NCBI RefSeq assembly: GCF_000427465.1
Contig: NZ_KE386497.1
Coordinates: 314,162 to 378,161, forward strand
Length of the DNA stretch: 64,000 nt
Reading direction: 5' to 3'
From: Sinorhizobium arboris LMG 14919
GTDB lineage: Bacteria > Pseudomonadota > Alphaproteobacteria > Rhizobiales > Rhizobiaceae
The stretch's first letter is position 1, and each line of letters begins with the position of its first letter. The position numbers were made by a program, and so were the translations under genes. The notes beneath the pieces were generated by a model. That model was not told the origin of the DNA. It did not search any database and was given only the letters and a program-made list of their open reading frames with translations. This document shows positions 40,954 through 51,313 of the stretch, one piece after another.

Positions 40954-43272
40954 ATGGTACAACCCACCATAATAACTCATGATAACCGCAGCGCCCCGCA
41001 ACAAAGTGAATCATACTACGTACAGCTATTCGATTCTCACCCACAACCCATGTGGGTATACGATACCGAAACCTTCCGTTTCCTGATGGTAAACAACGCT
41101 GCCGTTGCCCGCTACGGGTACTCTCGGGAGGATCTTCTTAAGATGACCATCAGGGACATTCTTCCACCCGAAGATGTGCCCGCCTTGTTAGAAAGTGTAA
41201 CCAACGGGCGCCACGATCTCGAGCAGCCAAGCATCTGGCGGCATCGCCTCAAGGGCGGCCGGATCATCTTCGCAGAGATATCGTCCCATGCCTTCGACTT
41301 CGAAGGCCGAAGTGCGAGGCTGATTATGGCCTTGGATGTCACCGAGCGTCTGGCTGCTGAACAGAAGATGCGTGAAAGCGAGGAGTTGTTCCGCGCAGTC
41401 TCAAACGTAACTGCGGACGTGATTTGGGATTGGAACGTTGTTACCAATACTATCTGGTGGAGCGAAGGCCTCAAGGCAGTATTCGGCCACTCTCCCGAAG
41501 AAAGCCGTCGCAATCTTGAATTTTGGAAGACGCACACTCATCCGGACGATCTAGAGCGTGTATTACGTTCCACTCAAGCGGCGATGGATTCCATGGAACA
41601 AACATGGGAGGATCAATACAGGTTCTTTCGTGGCGATGGCTCGATTGCATACGTCGAGGATACTGCACACATCATCTACGACCGCCATGGAAAGCCGGTC
41701 CGATGCGTAGGTGGTATGAGTGATGTTTCAGCACGCAAGGCAGCGGAAGATAAGCTTGCGCAACAGGCGGCGCTTCTCGACATGGCTCGGGATGCGATTA
41801 TCGTGCATGACATCGACCATAGAATTCTGTTCTGGAATAAGGGCGCAGAGCGGATCTACGGGTGGACGGCGGAAGAAGCAGTCGGGAAATCGCTTGGACA
41901 ACTGCTTTACAGCGATGAATCCAATCCCCTCGCTTACGTCGCCGTTGTCGTGGCGACTGGGGAATGGAGCGGCGAGATCGTGCAACGGCGCAGGGACGAA
42001 AGCCGCATTACCGTAGAGGCTCGCTGCTCGTTGATGGGTGACAGTGCTGCTGGTCCGCAATCCATCCTCTCGATCAACTCGGACATAACGAGGCGCCTGG
42101 CGATTGAGGAGCAATTGAGGCAGGCTCAAAAGCTTGAGGCCGTGGGGCAGCTGACGGGCGGCGTAGCGCATGACTTCAATAATCTTCTAACGGTCATCTT
42201 GGGCAACGCGGAGGTTCTCGCCGAACGGCTGAGCGAGGACAAGAGCCTTCGCCGCCTTGCGGAAATGACCTCAGCTGCCGCTCAACGAGGTGCTGACCTC
42301 GTACATCGGCTGCTCGCCTTCGCGCGCCGGCAGGCTCTCGAGCCGCAAGTGGTCGATCTCAATTCGCTACTGAAGGATATGGACGGTCTGCTGCGGCGAG
42401 CACTTTCCGAAGACATAGAAATCGAATTCATCCAGTCAGCCGGCCTCTGGAATGCGTTTGTTGATGCGTCCGAGCTTGAGGCTGCGATCCTGAACCTTTG
42501 CCTTAATGCGCGCGACGCGATGCCGCGCGGCGGACGTTTGACGATTGAAACCGGAAATCTTTCTCTCGATCAACACTATGCGGATTGGAACTCGGACATT
42601 GCTCCCGGTCAATACGTGGTAGTAGCCATCTCTGACACAGGGACTGGGATGGAACCCCACATCCTCGCGCGCGTCTTCGAGCCATTCTTTACAACCAAGG
42701 AGACTGGGAAGGGGAGCGGCCTCGGCCTCAGCATGGTCTTTGGTTTCACCAAACAGTCGAACGGGCATGTCAAGATCTACTCGGAGCCCGGCCAAGGAAC
42801 GACAGTCAAGGTTTACCTTCCGAGAGCCGTTCGGGGCGAGAAAGAGACGAGATCGAGTCCGGAGAAGGCCGCACTGCCCCAAGGCACGGAGAAGATTCTT
42901 CTAGTAGAGGACAATGAGCTGGTCCTGAACTATGTAGCGGCGCAGCTCGAAAATCTTGGTTACCAGGTCATTTCCGCTAGAAACGGTCAAGAGGCTCTGG
43001 ACATTCTGCGAGACATCGCTGACATCGACCTTCTGTTCACCGACGTAATCATGCCAGGTGGTCTGAATGGAGGTCAGCTGGCGGAGGAAGCTCGCAGGAT
43101 TCGACCAAAAATACCTGTATTGTTTACTTCCGGATACACAGACAACGCCATAATTCATCAAGGTGGGCTCGATCCTGGGCTCCACTTTTTAAGCAAGCCT
43201 TACCGACCAAGGGAATTGGCTGCAAAGGTGCGCCTGATGCTTGAAGGCAAGAGAGTGCAAGGTTGTTTGTGA
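40954..43272 (+). CDS. PAS-domain hybrid sensor histidine kinase with receiver domain
   Basis: 772 residues from the ATG at 40954 (a GTG lies three codons upstream). Three PAS domains (about 25-135, 150-265, 275-390), then HisKA with VAHDFNNLLTVILGNAEVL (phospho-His about 405), HATPase with the G boxes VFEPFFTTKETGKGSGLGLS, and a C-terminal receiver with VEDNE, LLFTDVIMPGG (phospho-Asp) and FLSKPYRP. No membrane helix, so it senses a cytoplasmic signal. It converges on the minus-strand EAL and OmpR genes, which may be downstream partners. Confidence 0.92.
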   Translation: MVQPTIITHDNRSAPQQSESYYVQLFDSHPQPMWVYDTETFRFLMVNNAAVARYGYSREDLLKMTIRDILPPEDVPALLESVTNGRHDLEQPSIWRHRLKGGRIIFAEISSHAFDFEGRSARLIMALDVTERLAAEQKMRESEELFRAVSNVTADVIWDWNVVTNTIWWSEGLKAVFGHSPEESRRNLEFWKTHTHPDDLERVLRSTQAAMDSMEQTWEDQYRFFRGDGSIAYVEDTAHIIYDRHGKPVRCVGGMSDVSARKAAEDKLAQQAALLDMARDAIIVHDIDHRILFWNKGAERIYGWTAEEAVGKSLGQLLYSDESNPLAYVAVVVATGEWSGEIVQRRRDESRITVEARCSLMGDSAAGPQSILSINSDITRRLAIEEQLRQAQKLEAVGQLTGGVAHDFNNLLTVILGNAEVLAERLSEDKSLRRLAEMTSAAAQRGADLVHRLLAFARRQALEPQVVDLNSLLKDMDGLLRRALSEDIEIEFIQSAGLWNAFVDASELEAAILNLCLNARDAMPRGGRLTIETGNLSLDQHYADWNSDIAPGQYVVVAISDTGTGMEPHILARVFEPFFTTKETGKGSGLGLSMVFGFTKQSNGHVKIYSEPGQGTTVKVYLPRAVRGEKETRSSPEKAALPQGTEKILLVEDNELVLNYVAAQLENLGYQVISARNGQEALDILRDIADIDLLFTDVIMPGGLNGGQLAEEARRIRPKIPVLFTSGYTDNAIIHQGGLDPGLHFLSKPYRPRELAAKVRLMLEGKRVQGCL

Positions 43273-43347
43273 ACGCGGTTCGGACTTGTGCTCCCCAATA
43301 TCACGGGGAGCAGATTGCACAGATTAAGGATTTGCGTGGAGACTGCA

Positions 43348-44535
43348 CTACGATTTTGTCTTGTAACGGGCTTCAATGGGGGATCGAACGTATGCCGCAA
43401 ATTCCTCCAGAGGCAATGCGGGTGCAAAGAGATAACCTTGCGCGATGTCACACCCAATCTCGGCAAGAACGGCGGCATCCTCCTGAGTCTCGACGCCTTC
43501 AGCAACTGCGAGTGCGTCAAAGCCGTGGGCCAACTGGATGGTCGCAACGCAGATATTTCTCAAAGCGCGGTCGCCTGAACATCCAGCTACGACAGATCGA
43601 TCCAACTTGAGTTCAGAGAAGGGTGTACGCCGCAGCCGTTCAAAGGTGGCGTAACCGCAACCGAAATCATCGATTGAAATCTTGAAGCCATGCAAGACAG
43701 CGCGTGTTGCAAATGCTTGGCAGACCGAACTATCACCACCAAGGTCGCTTTCGGTGATCTCCAAGATCAGGTCAACGGGCCTAACCGCGCCATCACGAAC
43801 CTTTTTGAGTTGCAAAATCAATGCCGGCTGCATGCTTCGGGTGGAAACATTTATCGAGAAACGGAGCGGCACACCGTCCCCTAAATCGAGTGATGCGGCT
43901 TTTGCCGCGGCCTCCGCGGCCCTGACGGTGAGTTCATGAAGATCGTCGTCGTCAGCCGAGGGCAAGAACTGACCGGGAAAGAGCAGACCTGCGCTGGGGT
44001 GCCTAATTCGAGCCAGGCACTCTGCCCCCCTGAGGCATCCAGTCTTGAGCTCAACCTTCGGCTGAAACCCGAATTCGAGCCAATTCTTCCGAATCCCCTC
44101 GCGTAAGAGCCCCTCGGGACATGGTTTCAAAACGCGCGGGAAATTCGCCGATGGGCCCCTGCTCGCCTCGTCTAGAACACGTCTCAAATCTTGCAGCCGG
44201 AATGGCTTTTTCAGTGGCGCCTTTGCATCCAGCCCGAGGCGAAGGGCAACATCCCTCGCGTGACGAAGCACGCTTTCAGGATGACCGCTGACTATGACGA
44301 GAGCCCCCATAAAGCGGATGTCCCGGAGAATATGGAAAACATCAACTCCATCGGCTTCACCGAGAGACATGTCGACAAACACAATATCGGGGCTCTCCTG
44401 CTTCACAGCATCGAGCACGTCGCTAGCTTTTGTAACTGCACGGGCCTCAACTCCGAGGTGCTGCAGTTGGAATTGCAGAAGCTCGCAGATCTCCTGGTCG
44501 TCATCAACAATTACCGCCTTCACCTTGAACCTCAT
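43348..44535 (-). CDS. response regulator with EAL (c-di-GMP phosphodiesterase) output domain
   Basis: 395 residues. Receiver at 1-125 (VDDDQEICELL, IVFVDMSLGEADG with the phospho-Asp, PLKKPF). EAL domain from about 145: signature AECLARIRHP in place of EALLR, INVSTRSM, LEITESDL, IDDFGCGYATFERL, ELKLDRSV, VAEGVETQED and QGYLFAPALP. The metal-binding acidic residues are kept, so c-di-GMP hydrolysis is likely. Its start overlaps the stop of the upstream OmpR gene (ATGA). Confidence 0.9.
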   Translation of the reverse strand: MRFKVKAVIVDDDQEICELLQFQLQHLGVEARAVTKASDVLDAVKQESPDIVFVDMSLGEADGVDVFHILRDIRFMGALVIVSGHPESVLRHARDVALRLGLDAKAPLKKPFRLQDLRRVLDEASRGPSANFPRVLKPCPEGLLREGIRKNWLEFGFQPKVELKTGCLRGAECLARIRHPSAGLLFPGQFLPSADDDDLHELTVRAAEAAAKAASLDLGDGVPLRFSINVSTRSMQPALILQLKKVRDGAVRPVDLILEITESDLGGDSSVCQAFATRAVLHGFKISIDDFGCGYATFERLRRTPFSELKLDRSVVAGCSGDRALRNICVATIQLAHGFDALAVAEGVETQEDAAVLAEIGCDIAQGYLFAPALPLEEFAAYVRSPIEARYKTKS

Positions 44536-45269
44536 TCTTTGGATTTCGGCGTGTTTGACGTAGCAGTCGTCCCCATTGACGTAAGTAAACGATATCCGAC
44601 TCCACGAACCGTCTGCACATACTCCACACTGTTCGAATCCAACTCACCGATCTTTCTTCTCAATCTTGCGATGTACACATCCAGCGTCTTGTCGCGCGGG
44701 TCATACTCCCGGAAGCAAGCATGCTTGGAAAGCTGCGATTTGCTGCAGGCCCGTCCGAGGTTTCTGTTGAGTTCTGACAGCAAACGGGTTTCGAGATCGG
44801 TAAGGGGCAGGGTTTTGCCGCGGCAGATTAGGGCCCTCGTAGTCAAGTCGCAACAAACGCTTCCAATCGCCAACTCGCCCGGAGGAACCGCGAAGCGCTT
44901 GCTCCCCGATTTTGCCACAACGCGGGTGAGGCGAGCCTGGAGTTCACGAACCGAAAACGGCTTCATTACATAATCGTCGGCGCCCGCATCCAACGCGGTT
45001 GCCCGACTCTCTGGGCTTCCTATGCCTGAAATCAAGATCAGAGGGATATCCGAGTGCCTCCTGACCGTGCGGAGTATCTCCAGCCCGTTCCCGTCCGGCA
45101 AATTTACGTCAACGATCGCACCGTCAAAGAAATTAATCTCCGCGCTGTGTATCGTCCGCAGGCACCGCTTATAGCTTGAAAGCAAATGGATATTGTCTCC
45201 CGGCACTGGCCAGGAGTGGATGATCGTTTTTGCGACCAGATCATCGTCTTCAACCAATAGGATGTCCAA
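44532..45269 (-). CDS. OmpR/PhoB-family response regulator
   Basis: 245 residues. Receiver with VEDDD, AIVDVNLPDGNG (phospho-Asp about residue 54), LISGIGS and MKPFSVRELQAR. C-terminal winged helix with LTDLETRLLSELNRNLGR, DKTLDVYIARLRRKI and VQTVRGVGYRL. Cotranscribed with the REC-EAL gene. The kinase partner is not adjacent in the operon; the hybrid kinase 1.3 kb away is a candidate. Confidence 0.92.
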   Translation of the reverse strand: MDILLVEDDDLVAKTIIHSWPVPGDNIHLLSSYKRCLRTIHSAEINFFDGAIVDVNLPDGNGLEILRTVRRHSDIPLILISGIGSPESRATALDAGADDYVMKPFSVRELQARLTRVVAKSGSKRFAVPPGELAIGSVCCDLTTRALICRGKTLPLTDLETRLLSELNRNLGRACSKSQLSKHACFREYDPRDKTLDVYIARLRRKIGELDSNSVEYVQTVRGVGYRLLTSMGTTATSNTPKSKE

Positions 45270-45382
45270 CGCATCAGACTCCCGCGACCTAGCCGAAACT
45301 CACAAACCCCACACTCTCCGAAATGCTCCCTCCCGCGAGGAAGCATCAGCCGCGTCCTCGGCGCGGCAATATCGGCTGAAGG

Positions 45383-45805
45383 TCACGACAAGCGGTACTG
45401 GTCGGCCTCAAGAACGCTCTTCAGATCATGAATAGTCGCGAGTGGAAACTGGACACGCGAAAGAACGTTAACAAAACGAGAAGGCTGCGGTTTGATGAAC
45501 TCCACCTCAATTTCATCCTTTGAGCGGTGAAATACAGTTGCTCCCATAAAGTATTCGTAGTTTCCGAGCACGACATAAAAGTGATCTGGAACTGCAGAAT
45601 AGCTTGTCCTTATTCGGGCACCGCTTTCAGATATCTGCACAACGACCGCCTTAATCATTGTCAGATTCCGCAAGGCCCTCGCCGGATAGACCAGCCGTAC
45701 TATGAAACGACAACTTCTCTTTAGTTGCACACGTGTTCTGACTTCGGCCGCCACGCGAGATAGATAGGTAGAGTGAAGGCGGCTCCGGGGAGCGGTAACA
45801 ATCAT
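45383..45805 (-). CDS. PilZ-domain-like protein
   Basis: 140 residues. RTRVQLKRSCRFIVRLVYPARAL, ISESGARIRTS and FHRSKDEIEVEFIKP resemble a PilZ beta barrel, with the D/NxSxxG motif as QISESGARI. PilZ domains bind c-di-GMP, which fits the EAL protein two genes on. No clear RxxxR motif is seen, so binding is uncertain. Confidence 0.6.
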   Translation of the reverse strand: MIVTAPRSRLHSTYLSRVAAEVRTRVQLKRSCRFIVRLVYPARALRNLTMIKAVVVQISESGARIRTSYSAVPDHFYVVLGNYEYFMGATVFHRSKDEIEVEFIKPQPSRFVNVLSRVQFPLATIHDLKSVLEADQYRLS

Positions 45806-45954
45806 GAGCGATGACCCGTTTTGGAGACAGTCGCTGATCTCAGACGCCGATTGCGAGAGAGAAGAGCTAGCCCGTTAGTGTCATCCGCGCGGTTAACTCG
45901 GGACTTCGAAACCGTTAAAAAGGGTAAAAGAGGTGCATTGGACATTGACGCTGA

Positions 45955-46280
45955 GAGGCGCGCTGGATTCCGGCGCGGCCATCCCGCCTTCGCGGGTGAG
46001 GGTGGAGACTATTCGACGCCATGCCCGAAGATCAGCCTTTTGCGCTTTGAACTCCTCGACACGCTTTGCAACTTCGGGATCGTTCGCAGGACCGACTTAG
46101 CGACATCATGCGACCGCCTTCGCCGTCAGGCTGGTCGAAGTACCAGTACCGTCGCTGCTTCACCGTGACAGGAGTGAAGCGACCATCCGGGGGAAAGTGG
46201 ACGGACCATGCCGCGTCGAGCGAACGCTGTCCCAGCTCCGCGAGCATCGTCTGATACATGAGATCGATCGGCTTCAGCAT
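45955..46280 (-). pseudogene. GSU2403-like nucleotidyltransferase-fold protein, N-terminal fragment
   Basis: Starts MLKPIDLMYQTMLAELGQRS, then FPPDGRFTPVTVKQRRYWYFDQ. After a frameshift near 46110 it continues DPEVAKRVEEFKAQKADL and WRRIVSTLTREG. The conserved catalytic part is missing. Homologs are common on rhizobial plasmids and islands. Confidence 0.65.
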
Positions 46281-46289
46281 GACTGCGTC

Positions 46290-46318
46290 GTTATACCTTT
46301 TTTGAAGAAAGGTATAAC
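46290..46318. promoter_or_regulatory. inverted repeat upstream of the hupS promoter
   Basis: GTTATACCTTT (46290-46300) and AAAGGTATAAC (46308-46318) form a perfect 11-bp inverted repeat around 7 bases. Its centre is about 70 bp upstream of the -24 element, the position of an enhancer site for a sigma-54 activator. It is not a NifA-type TGT-N10-ACA site. It also lies just upstream of the minus-strand pseudogene. Confidence 0.5.
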
Positions 46319-46372
46319 CAGCCCGGAAATTTTCGGAGGTACAGGAGGAAAGTAGGCCTCGGGATTCAGAAC

Positions 46373-46388
46373 TGGCCCGCTTCTTGCT
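46373..46388 (+). promoter_or_regulatory. sigma-54 (-24/-12) promoter of the hup operon
   Basis: TGGCCC-N5-TTGCT, one mismatch to consensus, 75 bp upstream of the hupS ATG. hupSL of Rhizobium leguminosarum and Bradyrhizobium also use RpoN promoters. Confidence 0.75.
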
Positions 46389-46462
46389 GCGAACATTCCT
46401 GACAGACTCCCCCGATGTCCATCCGGGCGGTGTGATGGGGATTGGATTGCTAGAGGAGCAAC

Positions 46463-47545
46463 ATGGCAGCTGCCGAGACCTTTTATGACGTCATTCGTCG
46501 CCAGGGGATTACCCGGCGCAGTTTTACCAAGTTCTGCAGCTTGACGGCCGCGAGCCTCGGCTTCGGGTCGGGAGCGGCGAGGGCAATGGCGATGGCGCTG
46601 GAGACCAAGGAACGCGTGCCCGTCATCTGGATGCACGGCCTCGAATGCACATGCTGTTCGGAGAGCTTCATCCGCTCGGCCCATCCGTTGGTCAAGGACG
46701 TGGTCCTGTCGATGATCTCGCTCGACTATGATGATACGATCATGGCGGCCGCCGGCCATCAGGCCGAGGCGATCCTCGAAGAGACCAAGGAGAAGTACAA
46801 GGGCAAGTTCGTCCTCGCCGTCGAGGGCAATCCGCCGCTCAACGAGGACGGCATGTTCTGCATCGACGGCGGACGGCCCTTCGTCGAGAAGCTGAAATGG
46901 ATGGCCGAGGACGCGTTTGCCATCATCGCCTGGGGTACCTGCGCCTCCTGGGGCTGCGTGCAGGCCGCCAAACCCAATCCGACCCAGGCAACGCCGATCG
47001 ACAAGGTCATTCTCGACAAGCCGATCATCAAAGTTCCCGGCTGTCCGCCGATCGCTGAGGTTATGACCGGCGTCGTCACCTTCATCACCACCTTCGGAAA
47101 GCTGCCGGAACTCGACCGGCAGGGGCGACCGAAGATGTTCTATTCGCAGCGCATTCACGACAAGTGCTACCGGCGCCCGCATTTCGACGCCGGCCAGTTC
47201 GTCGAGGAGTGGGACGACGAGGGTGCGCGCAAGGGGTACTGCCTCTACAGGATGGGCTGCAAGGGTCCGACAACCTACAATGCCTGTTCCACTGTCCGCT
47301 GGAACGGTGGCGTCTCGTTCCCGATCCAGTCGGGCCACGGCTGCATCGGCTGTTCGGAAGACGGCTTCTGGGACAATGGCAGCTTCTATGACCGGCTGAC
47401 CAACCTCCATCAGTTCGGGATCGAGGCGAATGCCGACAAGGTCGGGTTGACCGCGGCGGGCATCGTGGGCGGCGCGATCGCCGCGCATGCCGCCGTGTCT
47501 GCCGTCAAGCGCGTCGCCAGCAAGCGCGAAAAAGCCGGCGCCTAA
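46463..47545 (+). CDS. hupS: uptake [NiFe]-hydrogenase small subunit
   Basis: 360 residues. Twin-arginine signal ([12 protein letters not shown]) at the N-terminus, then CTCCSES for the proximal cluster, [26 protein letters not shown] and the C-terminal Cys-rich region [11 protein letters not shown] to [14 protein letters not shown] hydrophobic C-terminal tail ([15 protein letters not shown]) anchors it to the membrane. It carries the Fe-S relay that passes electrons from H2 to cytochrome b. The ribosome site is AGAGGAG. First gene of the operon. Confidence 0.97.
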   Translation: MAAAETFYDVIRRQGITRRSFTKFCSLTAASLGFGSGAARAMAMALETKERVPVIWMHGLECTCCSESFIRSAHPLVKDVVLSMISLDYDDTIMAAAGHQAEAILEETKEKYKGKFVLAVEGNPPLNEDGMFCIDGGRPFVEKLKWMAEDAFAIIAWGTCASWGCVQAAKPNPTQATPIDKVILDKPIIKVPGCPPIAEVMTGVVTFITTFGKLPELDRQGRPKMFYSQRIHDKCYRRPHFDAGQFVEEWDDEGARKGYCLYRMGCKGPTTYNACSTVRWNGGVSFPIQSGHGCIGCSEDGFWDNGSFYDRLTNLHQFGIEANADKVGLTAAGIVGGAIAAHAAVSAVKRVASKREKAGA

Positions 47546-47567
47546 TCCTCAGGGGAGGAACACCAAC

Positions 47568-49358
47568 GTGACAAGTCAAACTCCGAACGGCTTTACGCTC
47601 GACAATTCCGGCAGGCGCATCGTCGTCGATCCGGTCACCCGCATCGAGGGTCATATGCGGATCGAGGTGAATGTCGACGAAAACAACATCATCCGCAACG
47701 CCGTGTCGACCGGCACGATGTGGCGGGGCATCGAGGTTATCCTCAAGAACCGAGATCCGCGCGACGCTTGGGCCTTTACCGAACGTATCTGCGGTGTGTG
47801 CACCGGCACACATGCCCTGACGTCGGTGCGCGCCGTGGAAAATGCGCTCGGTATCGCCATTCCGGACAATGCGAACTCTATTCGCAACCTGATGCAGCTG
47901 GCGCTCCAGGTGCATGACCACATCGTACATTTCTATCATCTCCACGCACTCGACTGGGTGGATGTGGTCTCGGCGCTTTCGGCCGATCCCAAGGCGACCT
48001 CGGCGCTGGCGCAATCAGTCTCCGACTGGCCGCTTTCCTCGCCAGGCTATTTCAAGGACATCCAGACCCGGCTCAAGAAGTTCGTCGAATCTGGCCAGCT
48101 CGGCCCCTTCAAGAACGGCTATTGGGGCAATGCTTCCTACAAGCTGCCGCCTGAGGCCAATCTGATGGCGGTGGCGCATTATCTGGAGGCGCTCGACTTC
48201 CAGAAGGAGATCGTCAAGATCCACACGATCTTCGGCGGCAAGAACCCGCATCCCAACTGGCTCGTCGGCGGCGTGCCCTGCGCGATAAATCTCGACGGCA
48301 CAGGCGCCGTCGGCGCGATCAATATGGAACGGCTGAACTTGGTGACCTCGATCATCGATCAGATCATTGAGTTCAATAACAAGGTCTATGTCCCCGATAT
48401 CATGGCCATCGGATCCTTCTACAAGGAATGGCTCTATGGTGGTGGGCTATCGGGCAAAAACATTCTGGCATATGGCGACTTGCCGGAACATGCCAACGAC
48501 TATTCCGACGCCAGCCTTAAGCTGCCCCGTGGCGCGATCATCAACGGCAATCTCGCGGAAGTCCATCCGGTCGACCATGCGGACCCCGAACAGATCCAGG
48601 AATTCGTGACCCACTCCTGGTACAAATATCCCGACGAGACCAAGGGCCTCCATCCCTGGGACGGCGTCACCGAGCCTCACTATGAACTGGGCCTCAATGC
48701 CAAGGGCACCAGGACGAATATCGAGCAGCTTGACGAGGCTGCGAAATATTCATGGATCAAGGCGCCGCGCTGGCGCGGCCATGCCATGGAGGTCGGCCCC
48801 CTCGCCCGCTGGGTGATCGGTTATGCGCAGAACAAGGCGGAGTTCAAGGATCCGGTCGACAGGGTGCTCACGGATCTCGGCCTGCCGGTCTCGGCGCTCT
48901 TTTCGACGCTGGGCCGTACTGCGGCGCGCGCACTCGAATCGAGCTGGGCTGGCCACCAGATGCGCTATTTCCAGAACAAGCTGATCGCCAACATCAAGGC
49001 CGGTGACTCTTCGACTGCCCATATCGACAAGTGGAAACCGGAAACTTGGCCCAAGGAGGTCAAGGGCGTCGGCTTTTCCGAGGCGCCCCGCGGCGCGCTC
49101 GCGCACTGGATCAAGATCAAGGACGGCAGGATCGACAATTATCAGTGCGTCGTTCCCACAACATGGAACGGCAGCCCGCGCGACCTTAAAGGCAATATCG
49201 GCGCCTTCGAGGCATCGCTCATCGATACCCCGATGTCCGATCCGGCCCAGCCCCTCGAAATTCTCCGGACCATCCATTCCTTCGATCCATGCCTGGCGTG
49301 TTCGACGCACGTCATGAGCCCGCATGGTCAGGAAATGGCCAGGGTCCAGGTCCGGTGA
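47568..49358 (+). CDS. hupL: uptake [NiFe]-hydrogenase large subunit
   Basis: 596 residues from a GTG start behind GGGGAGG; homology begins there. Nickel ligands are in [12 protein letters not shown] (about residue 75) and [17 protein letters not shown] (C-terminal). The last 15 residues after the His are the extension removed by HupD. It holds the NiFe(CN)2CO site where H2 is oxidised. Intact. Confidence 0.97.
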   Translation: MTSQTPNGFTLDNSGRRIVVDPVTRIEGHMRIEVNVDENNIIRNAVSTGTMWRGIEVILKNRDPRDAWAFTERICGVCTGTHALTSVRAVENALGIAIPDNANSIRNLMQLALQVHDHIVHFYHLHALDWVDVVSALSADPKATSALAQSVSDWPLSSPGYFKDIQTRLKKFVESGQLGPFKNGYWGNASYKLPPEANLMAVAHYLEALDFQKEIVKIHTIFGGKNPHPNWLVGGVPCAINLDGTGAVGAINMERLNLVTSIIDQIIEFNNKVYVPDIMAIGSFYKEWLYGGGLSGKNILAYGDLPEHANDYSDASLKLPRGAIINGNLAEVHPVDHADPEQIQEFVTHSWYKYPDETKGLHPWDGVTEPHYELGLNAKGTRTNIEQLDEAAKYSWIKAPRWRGHAMEVGPLARWVIGYAQNKAEFKDPVDRVLTDLGLPVSALFSTLGRTAARALESSWAGHQMRYFQNKLIANIKAGDSSTAHIDKWKPETWPKEVKGVGFSEAPRGALAHWIKIKDGRIDNYQCVVPTTWNGSPRDLKGNIGAFEASLIDTPMSDPAQPLEILRTIHSFDPCLACSTHVMSPHGQEMARVQVR

Positions 49359-49370
49359 GGAGGCTCGATC

Positions 49371-50084
49371 ATGACCATCCATGAATCTATCGCCGCCGAT
49401 GGCGAAGACGCCGTCCAGGGTCAGAACGTCTATGTCTATGAAGCTCCAGTGCGCATCTGGCACTGGGTCAACGCCTTTTCGATCCTGACGCTCGCCCTCA
49501 CCGGATATTTCATCGGTTCGCCGCTGCCGTCCGTGCCCGGCGAGGCGAGTGCCAACTTCCTTATGGGCTACATCCGCTTCATGCACTTCGCGGCGGGGCA
49601 GGTCCTCGCCGTGTTCCTGATCCTCCGCCTCTACTGGGCCTTTGTCGGCAATGTCCACGCGCGGCAGATCTTCTATGTGCCGTTCTGGAGCGGCCGCTTC
49701 TGGAAGGAATGGCTGCACGAGGTGCGGTGGTACACATTCCTGGCGCGCCAGCCGAAGAAATATGTCGGCCATAATCCGTTGGCGCAGCTCGCCATGCTCC
49801 CGATGTTCACCTTGCCCCTCTTCTTCATGGTGATCACCGGCTTTGCGCTTTATAGCGAGGGCGCGGGCCGCGACAGCTTAGAATATGCACTGTTTGGCTG
49901 GGTGTTCTCGATCTGGCCGAACAGCCAGGACATCCACACCTTCCATCATCTCGGCATGTGGGTGATCCTCGTCTTCGTGATGGTCCACATCTATGTGGCG
50001 GTGCGCGAGGACATTATGTGCCGGCAGAGCATCATCTCTTCGATGATCTCGGGCGAGCGGCTGTTCAAGGACCGGGAGGACTAG
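49371..50084 (+). CDS. hupC: hydrogenase b-type cytochrome
   Basis: 237 residues, four membrane helices. Heme-binding histidines lie in RIWHWVNAFSIL (about residue 28), RFMHFAAGQ (about 68), FHHLGMWVI (about 190) and the MVHIYVAVRED end. It takes electrons from HupS to the quinone pool. GAGGAGG precedes the start, 12 bp after hupL. Confidence 0.95.
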   Translation: MTIHESIAADGEDAVQGQNVYVYEAPVRIWHWVNAFSILTLALTGYFIGSPLPSVPGEASANFLMGYIRFMHFAAGQVLAVFLILRLYWAFVGNVHARQIFYVPFWSGRFWKEWLHEVRWYTFLARQPKKYVGHNPLAQLAMLPMFTLPLFFMVITGFALYSEGAGRDSLEYALFGWVFSIWPNSQDIHTFHHLGMWVILVFVMVHIYVAVREDIMCRQSIISSMISGERLFKDRED

Positions 50085-50693
50085 ATGGCGGCTCCCTATC
50101 CTCTGATATCCGCGCCGACACCTCGCATTCTCGTGCTCGGCATCGGCAACATCCTCTGGGCCGACGAGGGCTTTGGCGTCCGGGCGGTGGAGCATTTCCA
50201 CAAAACCTATGAAGTCCCTGATAACGTCACCATCCTCGACGGCGGCACGCAGGGGCTCTACCTCGTCCAGTTCGTCAACGAGCACGATCGGCTGATCGTC
50301 TTCGACGCCATCGACTATGGACTTGAGCCGGGCACGATGAAGGTAGTGGAAGACAACGAAGTGCCGAAGTTCACGGGCGCCAAGAAAATGAGCCTGCACC
50401 AGACCGGCTTCCAGGAGGTGCTGAGCGCTGCAGATTTCATGGGCCACTATCCCGAGCGGCTGGCGTTGATCGGCTGTCAGCCGCTCCATCTTGAGGACTG
50501 GGGCGGACCGCTTACAGAGCCCGTCAAGGCCGTCTTACCTGCCGCGGTCAAGACGGCGGTCCGGATATTGCGTGACTGGGGCGTTCCGGTGACCGCACGG
50601 CCCGAGGACGCGGTAGTGCCGCCGCTCCTCGAAAACGATATCGACTTCGACAATTACGAACGCCGTACCGAAGCGGCCGCCCTGAATTTCTGA
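50085..50693 (+). CDS. hupD: hydrogenase maturation endopeptidase
   Basis: 202 residues. GIGNILWADEGFGVRAVEHF carries the nickel-binding Glu; FDAIDYG the Asp; MSLHQTGFQEVLSAA the His. It cuts the C-terminal extension of HupL once nickel is inserted. It begins directly after the hupC stop with GGGAGGA overlapping the end of hupC. Confidence 0.95.
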   Translation: MAAPYPLISAPTPRILVLGIGNILWADEGFGVRAVEHFHKTYEVPDNVTILDGGTQGLYLVQFVNEHDRLIVFDAIDYGLEPGTMKVVEDNEVPKFTGAKKMSLHQTGFQEVLSAADFMGHYPERLALIGCQPLHLEDWGGPLTEPVKAVLPAAVKTAVRILRDWGVPVTARPEDAVVPPLLENDIDFDNYERRTEAAALNF

Positions 50694-50703
50694 GGAGAAC
50701 ATC

Positions 50704-51303
50704 CATGACATACCACAGGATCGGGGCGACACTCGCCGCCTTGGGGGTATCCGGCGTCGCCCATGCCGATGTCCGCCTGCATACGATGGAGCTGGTCTTG
50801 GCCACCCGTTCAGCGGCCTCGACCACATCCTGGCGATGGTCGCGGTCGGCTTCTGGGCGTCGACGGTGGGCGGCAAGGCTCGCCGGATAGTTCCCTCCGC
50901 CTTCGTGTGGTTGATGGCTGTCGGCGGCGTGATGGGGAGCACCGGGGTCCCGCTTCCCATGGTGGAGACGTCGACCGCACTAGCGGTGGCTGTGCTTGGC
51001 CTACTTGTGGCCTTTGAGGTGAAGGTTCCGGCGCATGTGGCGGCGGCCGTGGTTGGCGTCTCGGCGCTGTTCCATGGCCACGCCCAGGGAATCGAGCTTC
51101 CGGCAATGGCGTACGCTGGGGGTTATGTGGCCGGCTTCCTTGCCGCGACAACCGCCCTACACGCCGTGGGCATCGGTCTGGCCTCGCTCAGGTTCGGTAA
51201 AGCCGGGCATGCCGCGATGCGCATGGCCCGGTCGGGCGGCTCTGCTTGCCGGCTGAACCATATCCCAGGGCGCCTGCTCCCGATCTTCTTTGTCGAGAAT
51301 TGA
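50704..51303 (+). pseudogene. hupE: HupE nickel-transport membrane protein, frameshifted
   Basis: The start (MTYHRIGATLAALGVSGVAHAD) is a normal HupE signal-like region. At about 50785 the frame is lost; one frame over, GAGLGHPFSGLDHILAMVAVG follows with the HPxSGxDH nickel motif and the rest of the membrane helices (FVWLMAVGGVMG, LGLLVAFEVKVPAHVAAAVVG). The end also looks altered. HupE proteins import Ni2+ for hydrogenase; as it stands, no complete protein is made. Confidence 0.85.
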
Positions 51304-51313
51304 GGAAAGCATC

